Source: JAFGJQ01 sp964586145
GTDB taxonomy: Bacteria > Planctomycetota > Phycisphaerae > UBA1845
NCBI GenBank assembly: GCA_964586145.1
Contig: CAZPHH010000089.1
Coordinates: 1 to 19,008 of the forward strand
DNA: 19,008 nt
Reading direction: 5' to 3'
Shown: piece after piece, positions 7,020 to 16,424 of the stretch
How the letters are laid out: every line of letters begins with the position of its first letter
How positions within the stretch are numbered: the first letter of the stretch is position 1
Notes under the pieces: generated by a model
Databases searched by the model: none
What the model saw: only the letters and a program-made list of their open reading frames with translations
What the model was told of the DNA's origin: nothing
Position numbers and translations under genes: made by a program

Positions 7020-9047
7020 TTGCAGGTCCTCAACACACTGGATTACGGATTCATCGCGGTCTACCTGCTGGTCCTGGTTCTGCTGGGTCTCTATCTCAGC
7101 CGGAAGGCGTCGGCCAGCCTCGAGGATTACTTCCTGGGAGGCCGGAAGCTGCCCTGGTGGGCCCTGGGCGTTTCCGGCATGGCCTCCAACCTGGACATGA
7201 CGGGGACGATGCTCATCGTGTCGTTTCTTTACATGCTGGGGCCGCGGGGGCTGTTCATCGAGTTCCGCGGAGGTGCCGTGCTGATCATGGCCGTCATGAT
7301 GCTGTGGACGGGTAAGTGGCACCGCCGCTCCAACTGCATGACGGGGGCCGAATGGATGGTGTATCGCTTCGGGGAGGGCGTCGGGGGCCAGTTCGCCCGG
7401 ATCGTGTCCGCCCTGAGCGTGCTCATCTGGCTGTTCGGGGCGCTGGCGTACATGATCAAGGGCACGGGCATCTTCCTCGCGCATTTCCTCCCTTTCTCGC
7501 CGATGACCTGCGCCGTGATCATGATCGGGGTGGCCACGCTGTATACGATGGTGTCCGGGTTCTACGGCGTGGTGTACACGGACCTCTTTCAGTCGGGCAT
7601 CATCCTGGTTGCGGTGATCGTGGTCGTCGTGCTGGCGACGACCGCCATCTCGACCAGCGACGTGCCGCTGGCCACCGCGGCATGGAACGCCACACACAGC
7701 GAACAATGGATGAGCGGGGCGCCGCACTGGCGCACGAACATGCCACCCGGCGGTGAGTACCAACCCTACCAGCTTCTCTTTCTGTTCGCCTTCTTCTACC
7801 TCGTCAAGAACGTGATCCACGGCATGGGCCTGGGCGGCGACCCTAAGTACTTCGGCGCCCGGAGCGAGCGGGAATGCGGGACCCTTTCGTTTCTCTGGAC
7901 CGTGCTGCTCATGTTCCGCTGGCCCATGATGATGGGGATCGCCGTCCTCGGGGTGTTCCTGGTCGGAAGCCTGTTCCCGGACCAGTCCGCCCTGGCGCAG
8001 TCGGCGGCGCTGATCAAGACGCACCTGGGCGACATCCCACAGGCTCTCTGGGGCGAACGGATCTTTGCCCTGGCGCACCACCCGGAGGCCCATTCCCCGG
8101 AACTGGTGGCCGGTCTGCAGTCGATCCTGGGCGAGCAGTGGAAAGAGAAGCTGGTGATGGTCAGCCACGACGGGGCCATCAATCCGGAGACGATTCTCCC
8201 CTCCGTCCTGCTGTTTGACATACCCATGGGGTTCCGCGGCATGATGGTCGTCGCCTTTGTGGCGGCGGCCATGTCCACGTTTGATTCCAGCGTCAACGGT
8301 GGCGCCGCGTACTTCACCCGAGACATCTACCAGCGGTACTTTCGTCCGACCGCCTCCAACCGCGAACTGATGCTGGCCACGTATGCCTGCATCCTCCTGG
8401 TCGTGCTCGGCGGATTCGGCATGGCCCTGGGGGCCAAGAGCATCAACGACATCTGGGCGTGGCTGATCATGGGGTTCGGGGCCGGCCTGCTGGTGCCCGG
8501 GACGCTGAAGTTCTACTGGTGGCGGTTCAACGCGACCGGCGTGGTCGTGGGCACGCTGTTCGGCCTGACCGCCGCCGTGCTGGACCGGATCTTCCCGCAG
8601 ATCGGCGTGTTCATGCGCACCACGTTCTTCTACGAGGGCTTCCCGCAGGAGCTTGCCGGGTTCATCTACCTGGCGGGGATCGGGCTGATCGGTTCCATCC
8701 TGGGCACGTACCTGGGCAAACCCACCGACGCCAAGGCCCTCGAGCATTTCTATCGCACGACGCGACCGTTCGGCGTGTGGGGTCCCCTCAAACGCCGGCT
8801 CGGGCCGCAAACGCGGGCGGCCGTGACCCGCGAACATGTCAATGACCTGGCGGCCCTACCCTTCGCTCTGGGCTGGCAAATCGCGATGTTCCTGCTGCCC
8901 ATGCTGCTGCTGATCCGGAACTGGACGGGCGCCGCGGTGACCGCGGTCCTCTTCCTCGGCTGCCTCATCGGACTCTACTTCTTCTGGTACCGCAACCTGC
9001 CGCCGGCGTCCGCGGGCGTGCAGGACAACATCGACACCAGCCGGTAG
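7020..9047 (+). CDS. Sodium:solute symporter (SSS family), probable sugar/glycoside importer
   Basis: This encodes 675 residues from a TTG start. It has the SSS signature features: the first helix (residues ~10-27) ending in LSRKASASLEDYFLGGRKLPWW, an unwound-helix region around SGMASNLDMTG (52-62), and AAMSTFDSSVNGG (416-428), which corresponds to the Na2-site helix with its Ser residues, followed by RDIY. About 13-15 hydrophobic segments are visible, with a larger hydrophilic insert near residues 325-395 and a final helix pair at ~615-656. Members couple inward Na+ flow to uptake of sugars, amino acids or vitamins at the inner membrane. Placement directly ahead of two GH38 genes and a sugar kinase suggests a glycan-derived substrate, but substrate is inferred from context only. 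The 98-nt gap to the first GH38 gene holds only a short GC hairpin (CGGCCG TCG CGGCCG) without a T tract, so co-transcription is plausible. Confidence 0.9.
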   Translation: MQVLNTLDYGFIAVYLLVLVLLGLYLSRKASASLEDYFLGGRKLPWWALGVSGMASNLDMTGTMLIVSFLYMLGPRGLFIEFRGGAVLIMAVMMLWTGKWHRRSNCMTGAEWMVYRFGEGVGGQFARIVSALSVLIWLFGALAYMIKGTGIFLAHFLPFSPMTCAVIMIGVATLYTMVSGFYGVVYTDLFQSGIILVAVIVVVVLATTAISTSDVPLATAAWNATHSEQWMSGAPHWRTNMPPGGEYQPYQLLFLFAFFYLVKNVIHGMGLGGDPKYFGARSERECGTLSFLWTVLLMFRWPMMMGIAVLGVFLVGSLFPDQSALAQSAALIKTHLGDIPQALWGERIFALAHHPEAHSPELVAGLQSILGEQWKEKLVMVSHDGAINPETILPSVLLFDIPMGFRGMMVVAFVAAAMSTFDSSVNGGAAYFTRDIYQRYFRPTASNRELMLATYACILLVVLGGFGMALGAKSINDIWAWLIMGFGAGLLVPGTLKFYWWRFNATGVVVGTLFGLTAAVLDRIFPQIGVFMRTTFFYEGFPQELAGFIYLAGIGLIGSILGTYLGKPTDAKALEHFYRTTRPFGVWGPLKRRLGPQTRAAVTREHVNDLAALPFALGWQIAMFLLPMLLLIRNWTGAAVTAVLFLGCLIGLYFFWYRNLPPASAGVQDNIDTSR

Positions 9048-9145
9048 CCGCACGGCTTGTGAGCGGCCGTCGCGGCCGATATGCTGGTCGGCTGACGTCA
9101 GATGCAGGCAGAAGGTTCCGCAGGTCCTGATTCCGAGTCTCACCG

Positions 9146-11956
9146 ATGCCCGATACGACCATGAACATCCCGGAGCACCTGCTCCGACGGGATTTCGAGT
9201 TGCACGTCATCTGCAATTCGCACCTGGACCGCGAATGGACGGAGAACTTCCAGTTCACGCGAATGCTGACCGTGCGGTTTCTGGACAACCTCCTGAATAT
9301 CATGCGGCAGGTGCCGGAATACCAGTTCCTGCTCGATTCGCAGACGCTGCCCCTGGAGGATTACCTCACCGTCCGGCCGGAGGCCGAGCCCGTTCTACGC
9401 GAATACGTGCGGGGCAAACGGCTCTGGATCGGCCCCTGGTACACGGCCCCGGACTTCTCGTGCGTGTTCGGCGAGTCCATCGTGCGCAACCTGCTCATCG
9501 GCCACCGCATCGCTCGCGATTTCGGCCACGTGATGAAGGTGGGCTACACGCCGTTCGGGTTCGGCCAGCCGTCGCAGTTGCCGCAGATTTATGCCGGGTT
9601 CGGCATCGACATGATCTGGTTCTATCGCGGCGTATCGGAGCGGGAGGCGCCGGGCATCTGCTTCCGCTGGACGGGGGCGGACGGCACGGGGGCGTTCTGC
9701 TCGCGGGCAAACCGATACAACTTCTATTTCGGCGTTATGCGACCGCTGCTCAAGGGCGGCGGCGTGCGGGAGCGGGATTTTGAGTACGCCTCCGGGCAGT
9801 TGCCCATCCACCTGTGCGACGAGGAGCGGGCACGCGAGCACGCCATCCTGGCCGACTCGCGGACGGACGCCTCGGTCGAACGGGTGCAGGACCTGATCGT
9901 GGCCCTGCTGGAGGACAACACGAAGGTCTTTCCGGGCTCCGTCATCTCGTTCATGAACGGGATGGACACGTCCATGCCGACCCTGCTGGACCACAAGGTG
10001 GTGCAGCAGGCCCAGGCCGTGCTCCCGGAGAACTGGCGCATCTTCCATTCCAACCTGCCCGACTTCGTGAAGGCCTTCCGGGCGGAGGTGGAGCGGGAGC
10101 ACGTCGAGCTGCCCACCGTCCACGGCGAGCGGCGCGACGCGGGCGCACCGGCCCCGGATACCACCATGCTGGGTGACGTCATTCTCTCCCGGCCGGCCCA
10201 GAAACGCAAAAACGCGGTTGCGGAAGTGCGCCTGCAGCGTTACGCCGAGCCCCTGGCCGCGTTGGCCTGGCTGCAAGGGGGGCCCTACCCGCAAACGCTG
10301 CTGGACCTGGCCTGGAAGGAACTGTGCAAGTGTCACCCCCATGACACCATCGCCGGGGCCGGCGTGGACGCCCTGCAAGAGGATCTGATGCACCGGCTGG
10401 ACCAGGTGATTCGCATCGGCGAGGGGCTGACCCAGTTCGCCCTGGGCGATTTAATCCGGGGCATCGACCTGGGCGGGCTGGACGACACGGAGATTCCGCT
10501 GGTCGTGTTCAACCCTTCGCCGTGGCCGCGGTCGGAAATCGTGCAGGCGACCATCGACCTTCCCCACGCGTTCGGCTACGAGGGGTTCGAGATCGTGGAC
10601 GGCCAAACGGGCGAGCCGGTGGAGTTCGCCATCACCCGCCGGCGGCCCAACGGCGAGCGCGTCATCCGCGACCTGTACGATGCCCCGACGTCCTTCTACT
10701 GCACGCACGTGGACGTCGACCTGGTGGCGGCGGACGTGCCGCCCCTGGGTTATCGCACGCTGATCGTGCGAAAGGCGCCGCGTCGCGGATACTGCCGATC
10801 GCTGCTGACCGGCCCGGCCGGCATGGAGATTGAGCATCTGAAGGTGGCGGTGGCCGCCGACGGCACGCTGACCGTCACGGACAAGCTCAGCGGCCGATCG
10901 TACGCCGGGCTGAACCGCTTTCGCGACCGCGGCGACGCGGGGCATGCCTGGACCAGCGTACCGCCGACGGAAGATTCGGTTGTGGTCAGCACGGGAGATC
11001 GCCTGCGGGTGAGCGTCATGCACGACAGCCCGCTGCGGGCGACCCTGAAGGTCGAGCAGGTGTTGTGCGTGCCTGCATGCATGGTCGCGAATGACGATTA
11101 TTCCTTCACCCGTCGCAGCGCGGAGACGGTGGAGCTGCCCATCGCCTCGTACGTCTCGCTCACGAGAACGAGCCGGGCGGTGGACATCCGCACGGTGATC
11201 GACAACCGGGCGAAGCACCATCTGCTCCAGGTGCTGTTCCCCACGGGCTGTGACGCGACCGTGTCGTCGTCGGATACGGCTTTTGACGTGGTGTCGCGCG
11301 GCATCCATCGCGACGAGAAGCACTCGTTCTCCCAGACGATCGCCCCCAGCCATCCCACGCTGCGGCTCGTCCACGTGGCGGACGGCAAAGACGGGTTGGC
11401 CCTCGTACACGCCGGCGTGCGGGGCTACCAGGTGACGGAAGACGCAGACCGGGCCATCGCTCTGAGCCTGGTTCGGGCGTTCGAGGTCAACATGTGTACG
11501 GTATCGTACCGCTGGGAGCACCGGCCGGACCAGGAACGGAGCCAGGCCCTCGGCACGCACGAAATCGCTTATGCAATCGTGCCGCATGTGGTGGATTGGA
11601 AGGGCCGAGTGGTGGAGGAGGCCGAGCGGGTCAACGTGCCGCTGCTGATCGTGCAGGCCGGCAAGCACGCGGGCACGGAGCCGCGCGCTCGATCGTTCCT
11701 GGCCGTCAAGCCGGGTACCGTGGAACTCTCGTGTGTGAAGAAGGCGGAGCAGGGCGATGCGCTGATCGTTCGTCTGTTCAACCCGTCGGACGAAGCCCAG
11801 GACACCACGTTGACGCTGTTCCGCGCGGTGAAGGCGGCCCGGCTGCTGACCCTGGAGGAGATTCCCCTGGACGGCGCCGGTGTGACGGTCAATGAATCGT
11901 CCGTCTCGTTCCGGATCGGCCCGAAGAAAATCGCCACCGTGGAGCTGGCCGTGTAG
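9146..11956 (+). CDS. GH38-family protein 1 (alpha-mannosidase-like), nucleophile Asp replaced by Phe
   Basis: This encodes 936 residues, similar in length to bacterial GH38 alpha-mannosidases, with no signal peptide, so probably cytoplasmic. The N-terminal catalytic domain has NSHLDREW (zinc ligands H26 and D28 by family analogy), FLLDSQT and EDY (61-73), KRLWIGPWYT (91-100) and GYTPFGFGQPSQLPQ (133-147). It also has MNGMD with D274 at the likely acid/base position, and HPHDTIAG with H399 as a zinc ligand. In canonical bacterial members the 133-147 motif reads GYLPDSFG, with Asp as nucleophile and fourth metal ligand; here that position is F137. The C-terminal two thirds (~440-936) are the usual GH38 beta-sandwich regions. 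The next GH38 gene starts 14 nt after the stop, which indicates co-transcription. Hydrolysis of alpha-mannosides is the family expectation, but the missing nucleophile leaves activity open. The start ATG is weakly supported; a second ATG at 9161 is in frame. Confidence 0.88.
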   Translation: MPDTTMNIPEHLLRRDFELHVICNSHLDREWTENFQFTRMLTVRFLDNLLNIMRQVPEYQFLLDSQTLPLEDYLTVRPEAEPVLREYVRGKRLWIGPWYTAPDFSCVFGESIVRNLLIGHRIARDFGHVMKVGYTPFGFGQPSQLPQIYAGFGIDMIWFYRGVSEREAPGICFRWTGADGTGAFCSRANRYNFYFGVMRPLLKGGGVRERDFEYASGQLPIHLCDEERAREHAILADSRTDASVERVQDLIVALLEDNTKVFPGSVISFMNGMDTSMPTLLDHKVVQQAQAVLPENWRIFHSNLPDFVKAFRAEVEREHVELPTVHGERRDAGAPAPDTTMLGDVILSRPAQKRKNAVAEVRLQRYAEPLAALAWLQGGPYPQTLLDLAWKELCKCHPHDTIAGAGVDALQEDLMHRLDQVIRIGEGLTQFALGDLIRGIDLGGLDDTEIPLVVFNPSPWPRSEIVQATIDLPHAFGYEGFEIVDGQTGEPVEFAITRRRPNGERVIRDLYDAPTSFYCTHVDVDLVAADVPPLGYRTLIVRKAPRRGYCRSLLTGPAGMEIEHLKVAVAADGTLTVTDKLSGRSYAGLNRFRDRGDAGHAWTSVPPTEDSVVVSTGDRLRVSVMHDSPLRATLKVEQVLCVPACMVANDDYSFTRRSAETVELPIASYVSLTRTSRAVDIRTVIDNRAKHHLLQVLFPTGCDATVSSSDTAFDVVSRGIHRDEKHSFSQTIAPSHPTLRLVHVADGKDGLALVHAGVRGYQVTEDADRAIALSLVRAFEVNMCTVSYRWEHRPDQERSQALGTHEIAYAIVPHVVDWKGRVVEEAERVNVPLLIVQAGKHAGTEPRARSFLAVKPGTVELSCVKKAEQGDALIVRLFNPSDEAQDTTLTLFRAVKAARLLTLEEIPLDGAGVTVNESSVSFRIGPKKIATVELAV

Positions 11957-11970
11957 GGCGAACTGCCACC

Positions 11971-14728
11971 ATGCACAGCATTCGCGAAATCCACGTTGTC
12001 TTCAACACGCACTGGGACCGCGAGTTCCGCGAGACGTTTGAGATCACCCGTCGCCATCTGGTCGAGATGATGGACACCACGCTCGACCTCATGGAGGCCG
12101 ACCCGCGGGTGTCCTCGTTCACGTTGGACGCCCACGTGATCCTGGTCGAGGACTACCTGGAGGCCCGGCCCGAGCGGCGCGAGCAGGTGCAGCGGATGCT
12201 GCGCGATCGGCGACTGTTCATCGGACCGTGGTACACCCTGCCCGACTCGATGAACGTCGGCGGCGAGGCCCTGGTCCGGAACTTCCTGCGGGCGCGGCAG
12301 GTGGCCGAGTCGCTCGGCGCCCGCTGCATGACGGCCGGGTATTCGCCCAACAACTGGGGCCAGCCCAGCCAGATGCCGCAGATCTTCCGGGGCTTCGGTG
12401 TGGACAGCACGCTCATCTATCGCGGCATCAGCCCGCATGAGTGCCCGTCCGAGTGGATCTGGCAGGGCCCGGACGGTTCGGAGATCTACGGGCACCGGTT
12501 CGCCCGGCTCGCCCGGTACAACTGGTACTACCTGGTCTTCCGGCCGGTGACGCGCGGCGTGGACCCGACCGACAAGCGGTATCCGCTGGCGGGCTCGGCC
12601 GAAGCGCCGTTTCGGGTGGCCGACGGACGTTCGCGGGCGACGCCCAACTTCCGACTGCTCCGCCCCTCCGAGGGTGCGGACTTCGAGAAGCTCATGCCGG
12701 CCCTGGAGGCGATGCTCGAACTCGAAGGGCCGGACAGCGCTACGGGGCTCTTCCTGGCCATGCACGGGCACGACGTGTCCGTGTTGCACCCGAAAGACGC
12801 GGACATCGTCGAACAAGCCGCTGCGGCATTCCAGGGACGATATGACATCCGCGTGTCGAACCTCGAGGATTTCATGGCGCGGGTGCGCGAATCGCTGGAA
12901 CCGGCGAAAGCGGTTCGGCTGACCGGCGAACGCCGGATGAACCTGAAGGAAGGGTTCTGGACGTACCTGCTGCCATGCACGATCTCGGCTCGAACCTACC
13001 TCAAGGTGCTCAACACCCGGGCCGAGAACGCGCTGGTGGGGGAGGCGGAGCCACTGTCGGTGCTGTCACGCGTGCTCGGCGGTGAGTACCCGGCCGTTGC
13101 CCTGGACCGCGCGTGGCGGTTTCTGCTGGGCAACCATACGCATGATGCAAACGCCGGCTGCGCGCCGGACTCGGTCTGCCTGGACATGGAATGCCGGTAC
13201 CGCCAGTGCCTGGACCTGGCCGACACCTGCACCACGGACGCCATGGCGCACGTGGGCGCGAACCTGGGCGGCGGCAAACCGGGCGACATTCGTGTGCTCG
13301 TGTTCAATCCACTGGCGTTACTGCGAGACGAGGTGCTGGAGGTGGAGGTGGCATGGCCGGCGGCCGATGCACCGGCCGCGGTGCAGATCGTGGACGGACA
13401 CGGCCAACCCTGCCCGGTCCAGGTGATCGAGGCCGCAGACGATTCGCTCTTCGTGGACAGCATGTGGGACGTCCCGACATATGCTGACGTTCGCCGTTTT
13501 CGACTGAAGGCGGCATTCTCCGACCTGCCCGCACTGGGGTACCGGGCCTACGTGCTTCGTCCTGCAGAAAAGATGCCGGCCGCCCAGTCCAACCTGGCCC
13601 ACGCCGACGGCCGGTCGCTTGAGAACGGGTATCTCCGCGTGGACATCCGGCCGGACGGATCGGTGGACGCCCTGCACAAGCCGACCGGCCGGTGGTATCG
13701 CGGGCTGAACGCCTACCACGACCAGGGCGAGGCCGGCAATGCCTGGAGTCACGAGCCGCCCCGGCACGACGAGACGTTCACAACGGCCGATGGCAGTGCG
13801 CACGTCACGCGGATCGAAACCGGTCCTGTTTCCGCCGCGATCCGAGTGCGGAATGAGCTGGCGCTGCCGGCGGACTGCCCGGACGGCCTGAAACGAAGCG
13901 AGACCCGCGTTCCGTTCGTCGTTGACACGGATTACGAGCTGCGCCGGGGCGATCCGCGGCTGTTCGTCCGGGTGACGTTCGACAACGGCGTGCGGGATCA
14001 CTGGCTTCGCGCCGTTTTCCCGACTCACCTCAAGACCGACGTGGTTCGGGCAGACACGCATTTCGACCTGGTGGAGCGTCCCATCGCGCACCCGGACGAC
14101 CGGGGCTGGATCGAGCCGTTCCGAGGCACCGCGCCCATGCACAGCGTGGTCGACCTGAGCGACGGACAGGCCGGCCTGGCCGTTCTGACGGAGGGGCTTT
14201 TCGAGTACGAGGTCTTCGACGACCACCGGCGAGCGATTGCCCTGTCGCTGGTCCGATCGTTCCCCATTCGGTTGCAGGTTTCGGAAGAGAAGATGCAGGT
14301 GCTGCCGGACACGGGCGTGCAGTGTCCCGGCCCACAGGAGTTCCGCTACGCGATTCTTCCCCACGCCGGGGACGCGATCGCCGGGGATGTTCTGAACTGG
14401 GCGCAACGTGTCACCAGCCCGCCGCGGGTGGCCCAGGTGTCTCTGACCGGAGGAACACTTCCCCTTGAACAGAGTCTTGTCCGGCTCGAGGGCGACGGCT
14501 TGGTGATGACGGCCATCAAGAAGGCGGAGCGGTCGAACGACATTCTGATTCGGCTGTTCAATGCGGACACCCGGCCTCACCAGGGCGTCCTGCATTTCGG
14601 CTTTCCCGTGACGGCCATCCGCACGGCGTCCCTGGCCGAGGAGCCGGAGCAGGAGTTGAGGCCGGAGGGCCGCCGGTTGCCGCTGACCGTGCAACCGAAG
14701 AGAATCGTAACGCTGCTGGTGACGGCCG
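11971..14728 (+). CDS. GH38-family protein 2 (alpha-mannosidase-like), nucleophile Asp replaced by Asn; 3' end in gap
   Basis: 919 residues are readable before the run of N. The last residues (PKRIVTLLVTA) align with the very end of the first GH38 protein (PKKIATVELAV), so probably only the stop codon is missing. There is no signal peptide. Metal-site residues are NTHWDREF (H14, D16) and NHTHDANAGC (H391); HGHD gives D268 at the likely acid/base position. The motif holding the family nucleophile reads GYSPNNWGQPSQMPQ (123-137), with N127 in place of Asp. It shares GPWYT.PD, GQPSQ.PQI, GFG.D and YRG with its upstream neighbour, so the two are paralogues, but they have diverged widely and may differ in specificity. 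It starts 14 nt after its neighbour's stop and is followed by a repeat array before the sugar kinase. Any apparent reading through the Ns is an artefact of the gap. Confidence 0.87.
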
Positions 14729-14828
14729 NNNNNNNNNNNNNNNNNNNNNNNNNNNNNNNNNNNNNNNNNNNNNNNNNNNNNNNNNNNNNNNNNNNNNNNN
14801 NNNNNNNNNNNNNNNNNNNNNNNNNNNN
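14729..14828. other. Assembly gap (100 N)
   Basis: Exactly 100 undetermined bases, the conventional placeholder for a scaffold gap of unknown size. It hides the end of the second GH38 gene and possibly more repeat units or another gene. The hairpin-rich repeat beginning at its right edge is the likely cause of the assembly break. Confidence 0.95.
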
Positions 14829-15039
14829 ATTTGTAGGGTCCGCCGTGCGGACCAATAGACCGGCTGGAAAGCCGGTCCCACAGTGTGCAGATTTGTAGGG
14901 TCCGCCGTGCGGACCAATAGACCGGCTGGAAAGCCGGTCCCACAGATTTGGCGGGTCCGCCGTGCGGACCAATAGACCGGCTGGAAAGCCGGTCCCCTAT
15001 CAGCGTGCGGAGCGGCTGGAAGGCCGGTCCTCTTGTGGG
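14829..15039 (+). repeat. Tandem hairpin-rich repeat array (REP-like), 3 units plus a degenerate fourth
   Basis: Three near-identical units start at 14829 (62 bp), 14891 (55 bp) and 14946 (~55 bp). A degraded copy follows at ~15001-15039. Each full unit contains two perfect inverted repeats: GGTCCGC-CGT-GCGGACC (14837-14853 in unit 1) and GACCGGCT-GGAA-AGCCGGTC (14858-14877 in unit 1), the latter with a GNRA-type tetraloop. The units differ mainly in the joining segment (CACAGTGTGCAG versus CACAG). The array is open in several frames on both strands but shows no coding signal. It sits between the second GH38 gene and the kinase, where it could stabilise or attenuate a shared transcript; this role is inference. 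Confidence 0.9.
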
Positions 15040-15069
15040 CCGGAGAATCAACGCGGGAGTTCGGCGCAG

Positions 15070-16281
15070 ATGCTCGTGACAGGCAAGGAATACGACCTGG
15101 TGGCGGCGGGGCACATCTGCCTCGACATCATTCCCGAGATTCCGGACACCGGCGCCCGGACCATGGGCGACATTTTCCGGCCCGGTGCGCTGGTGAACAT
15201 CGGCCCCTGCGCCATCAGCACGGGCGGCCCGGTGTCGAACACCGGCATCGGCGCGGTGAAGCTCGGCGTGAAGGTCGCCTTCATGGCCAAGGTGGGCGAC
15301 GACGAGCACGGGCGGATCATCCGGCGACTGCTGGAACGCTCGGGCAGCAGCGAGGGCATCCGCACGGCGCCGGGCGTCAGCACGTCGTACACCGTGGCCA
15401 TCGCCCCGCCGGGCATCGACCGGATGTTCCTGCACTGTCCGGGGGCAAACGACACCTTCACCGCGGACGACGTGAACTTCGACCTCGTGGCCCGGGCCGG
15501 GCATTTTCACCTGGGTTATCCACCGCTCATGCGCAGTCTCTATGAAAACGAAGGACACGCCTTGGCCGAGATCTTCCGGCAGGCCAAGGCCGCGGGCGCG
15601 ACGACCTCCCTGGACATGTCGCTTCCCGACCCCACGACGCCCTCGGGCAAGGCCCCCTGGTCGCGCATCCTGGCGAACGTGCTGCCGCACGTGGACGTTT
15701 TCCTGCCCAGCATGGAGGAGGGGTTCTTCATGCTCCAGCCGGAGGACTTCCTCGCACGCAAGAAGCAGCACGGGGGCGGCGAGTTGCTCGACCACATCAG
15801 CCCCGACGAGTGCTCGCACATGGCGGGCGTGTTCCTGGATCTGGGCGCCTGCATGACCTCGCTCAAGAGCGGGCACCGCGGCTACTACTTCCGAACGGCC
15901 GATGCCTCCACCTTCACCCGCATGGGGGCCGCCCGACCGGGGGACCCGACGGGCTGGTCCAACCGCGAGCTGTGGTGTCCGGCCTTTCGCCCCGCCCGCA
16001 TCGCCAGCGCCACCGGATCGGGAGACTCGTCCATCGCGGGCTTCCTGGCCGCGTTCCTGCGCGGCATGAGCCTGGAGGATTGCCTGCGCACGGCCAACTG
16101 CACGGGCTATCAGAACCTGCATGCCCTGGACGCCGTGTCGGGAATTCGTTCCTGGGCCGAGACGGTCGACGTGCTGGACAGGGACGCCCTGACCGTCATC
16201 GACCCCCACGTGGATGCCGAAGGCTGGCGAAAACACCCCTCACGGAGCATGTGGATCGGGCCGAACGACCCATCGGCGTGA
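15070..16281 (+). CDS. PfkB/ribokinase-family carbohydrate kinase
   Basis: This encodes 403 residues from the ATG at 15070, with GGGAG 10 nt upstream (15055-15059). The frame extends further upstream only into repeat DNA, so that start is rejected. It has both PfkB signatures: GGPVSNTGIGAVKLGVKVAF with KVGDDEHG (52-81), and the C-terminal ATGSGDSSIAGF (314-325), where D319 is the catalytic base and GSG the anion hole. Other typical motifs are FLHCPGAND and FLPSMEE. About 400 residues is longer than most family members (300-350); the extra length lies around residues 222-305. The family phosphorylates sugars or nucleosides using ATP. Position at the end of a symporter/GH38 locus suggests it acts on the released monosaccharide, but the exact sugar cannot be read from sequence. 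It belongs to the same strand and probable operon, interrupted by the repeat array and gap. Confidence 0.9.
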   Translation: MLVTGKEYDLVAAGHICLDIIPEIPDTGARTMGDIFRPGALVNIGPCAISTGGPVSNTGIGAVKLGVKVAFMAKVGDDEHGRIIRRLLERSGSSEGIRTAPGVSTSYTVAIAPPGIDRMFLHCPGANDTFTADDVNFDLVARAGHFHLGYPPLMRSLYENEGHALAEIFRQAKAAGATTSLDMSLPDPTTPSGKAPWSRILANVLPHVDVFLPSMEEGFFMLQPEDFLARKKQHGGGELLDHISPDECSHMAGVFLDLGACMTSLKSGHRGYYFRTADASTFTRMGAARPGDPTGWSNRELWCPAFRPARIASATGSGDSSIAGFLAAFLRGMSLEDCLRTANCTGYQNLHALDAVSGIRSWAETVDVLDRDALTVIDPHVDAEGWRKHPSRSMWIGPNDPSA

Positions 16282-16404
16282 AGGCCGGTGCGCGTGCCTG
16301 TCTGCTGACCGGTCCGGCTCAGCCGGGGTCATCGAGAACTCCGGCGCGCGGCGTTCGCGGATGCTGCCGCCGGCGAAGCGCGGAGGGGGAAACCCGGCAT
16401 TTGA

Positions 16405-16418
16405 GGCGCGACCGCGCC
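16405..16418 (-). terminator. Weak hairpin in the convergent intergenic region
   Basis: GGCGCG-AC-CGCGCC lies 6 nt beyond the stop of the minus-strand zinc-ribbon bactofilin. A second short inverted repeat, CCGGCTCAGCCGG (16314-16326), lies 32 nt after the kinase stop. Neither has a clear T tract. Together they may separate the two converging transcription units. Confidence 0.25.
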
Positions 16419-16424
16419 CGGCTC

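Noticed and set aside
6495..8837. 780-codon minus-strand open frame opposite the kinase end and symporter
   Set aside because: Shadow frame with His/Arg/Gln-rich low-complexity composition; the plus strand encodes a clear symporter.
14829..15000. Repeats considered as a CRISPR array
   Set aside because: The units are contiguous with no unique spacers, each contains two internal hairpins, and no cas genes are nearby.
14829..15069. Peptide-coding reading of the repeat units and upstream extension of the kinase start
   Set aside because: The frame is open only because of repeat composition; the kinase fold and ribosome site support the ATG at 15070.
13318..16236. 972-codon minus-strand open frame crossing the N gap
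   Set aside because: It exists only by translating through 100 Ns and opposite two well-supported genes.
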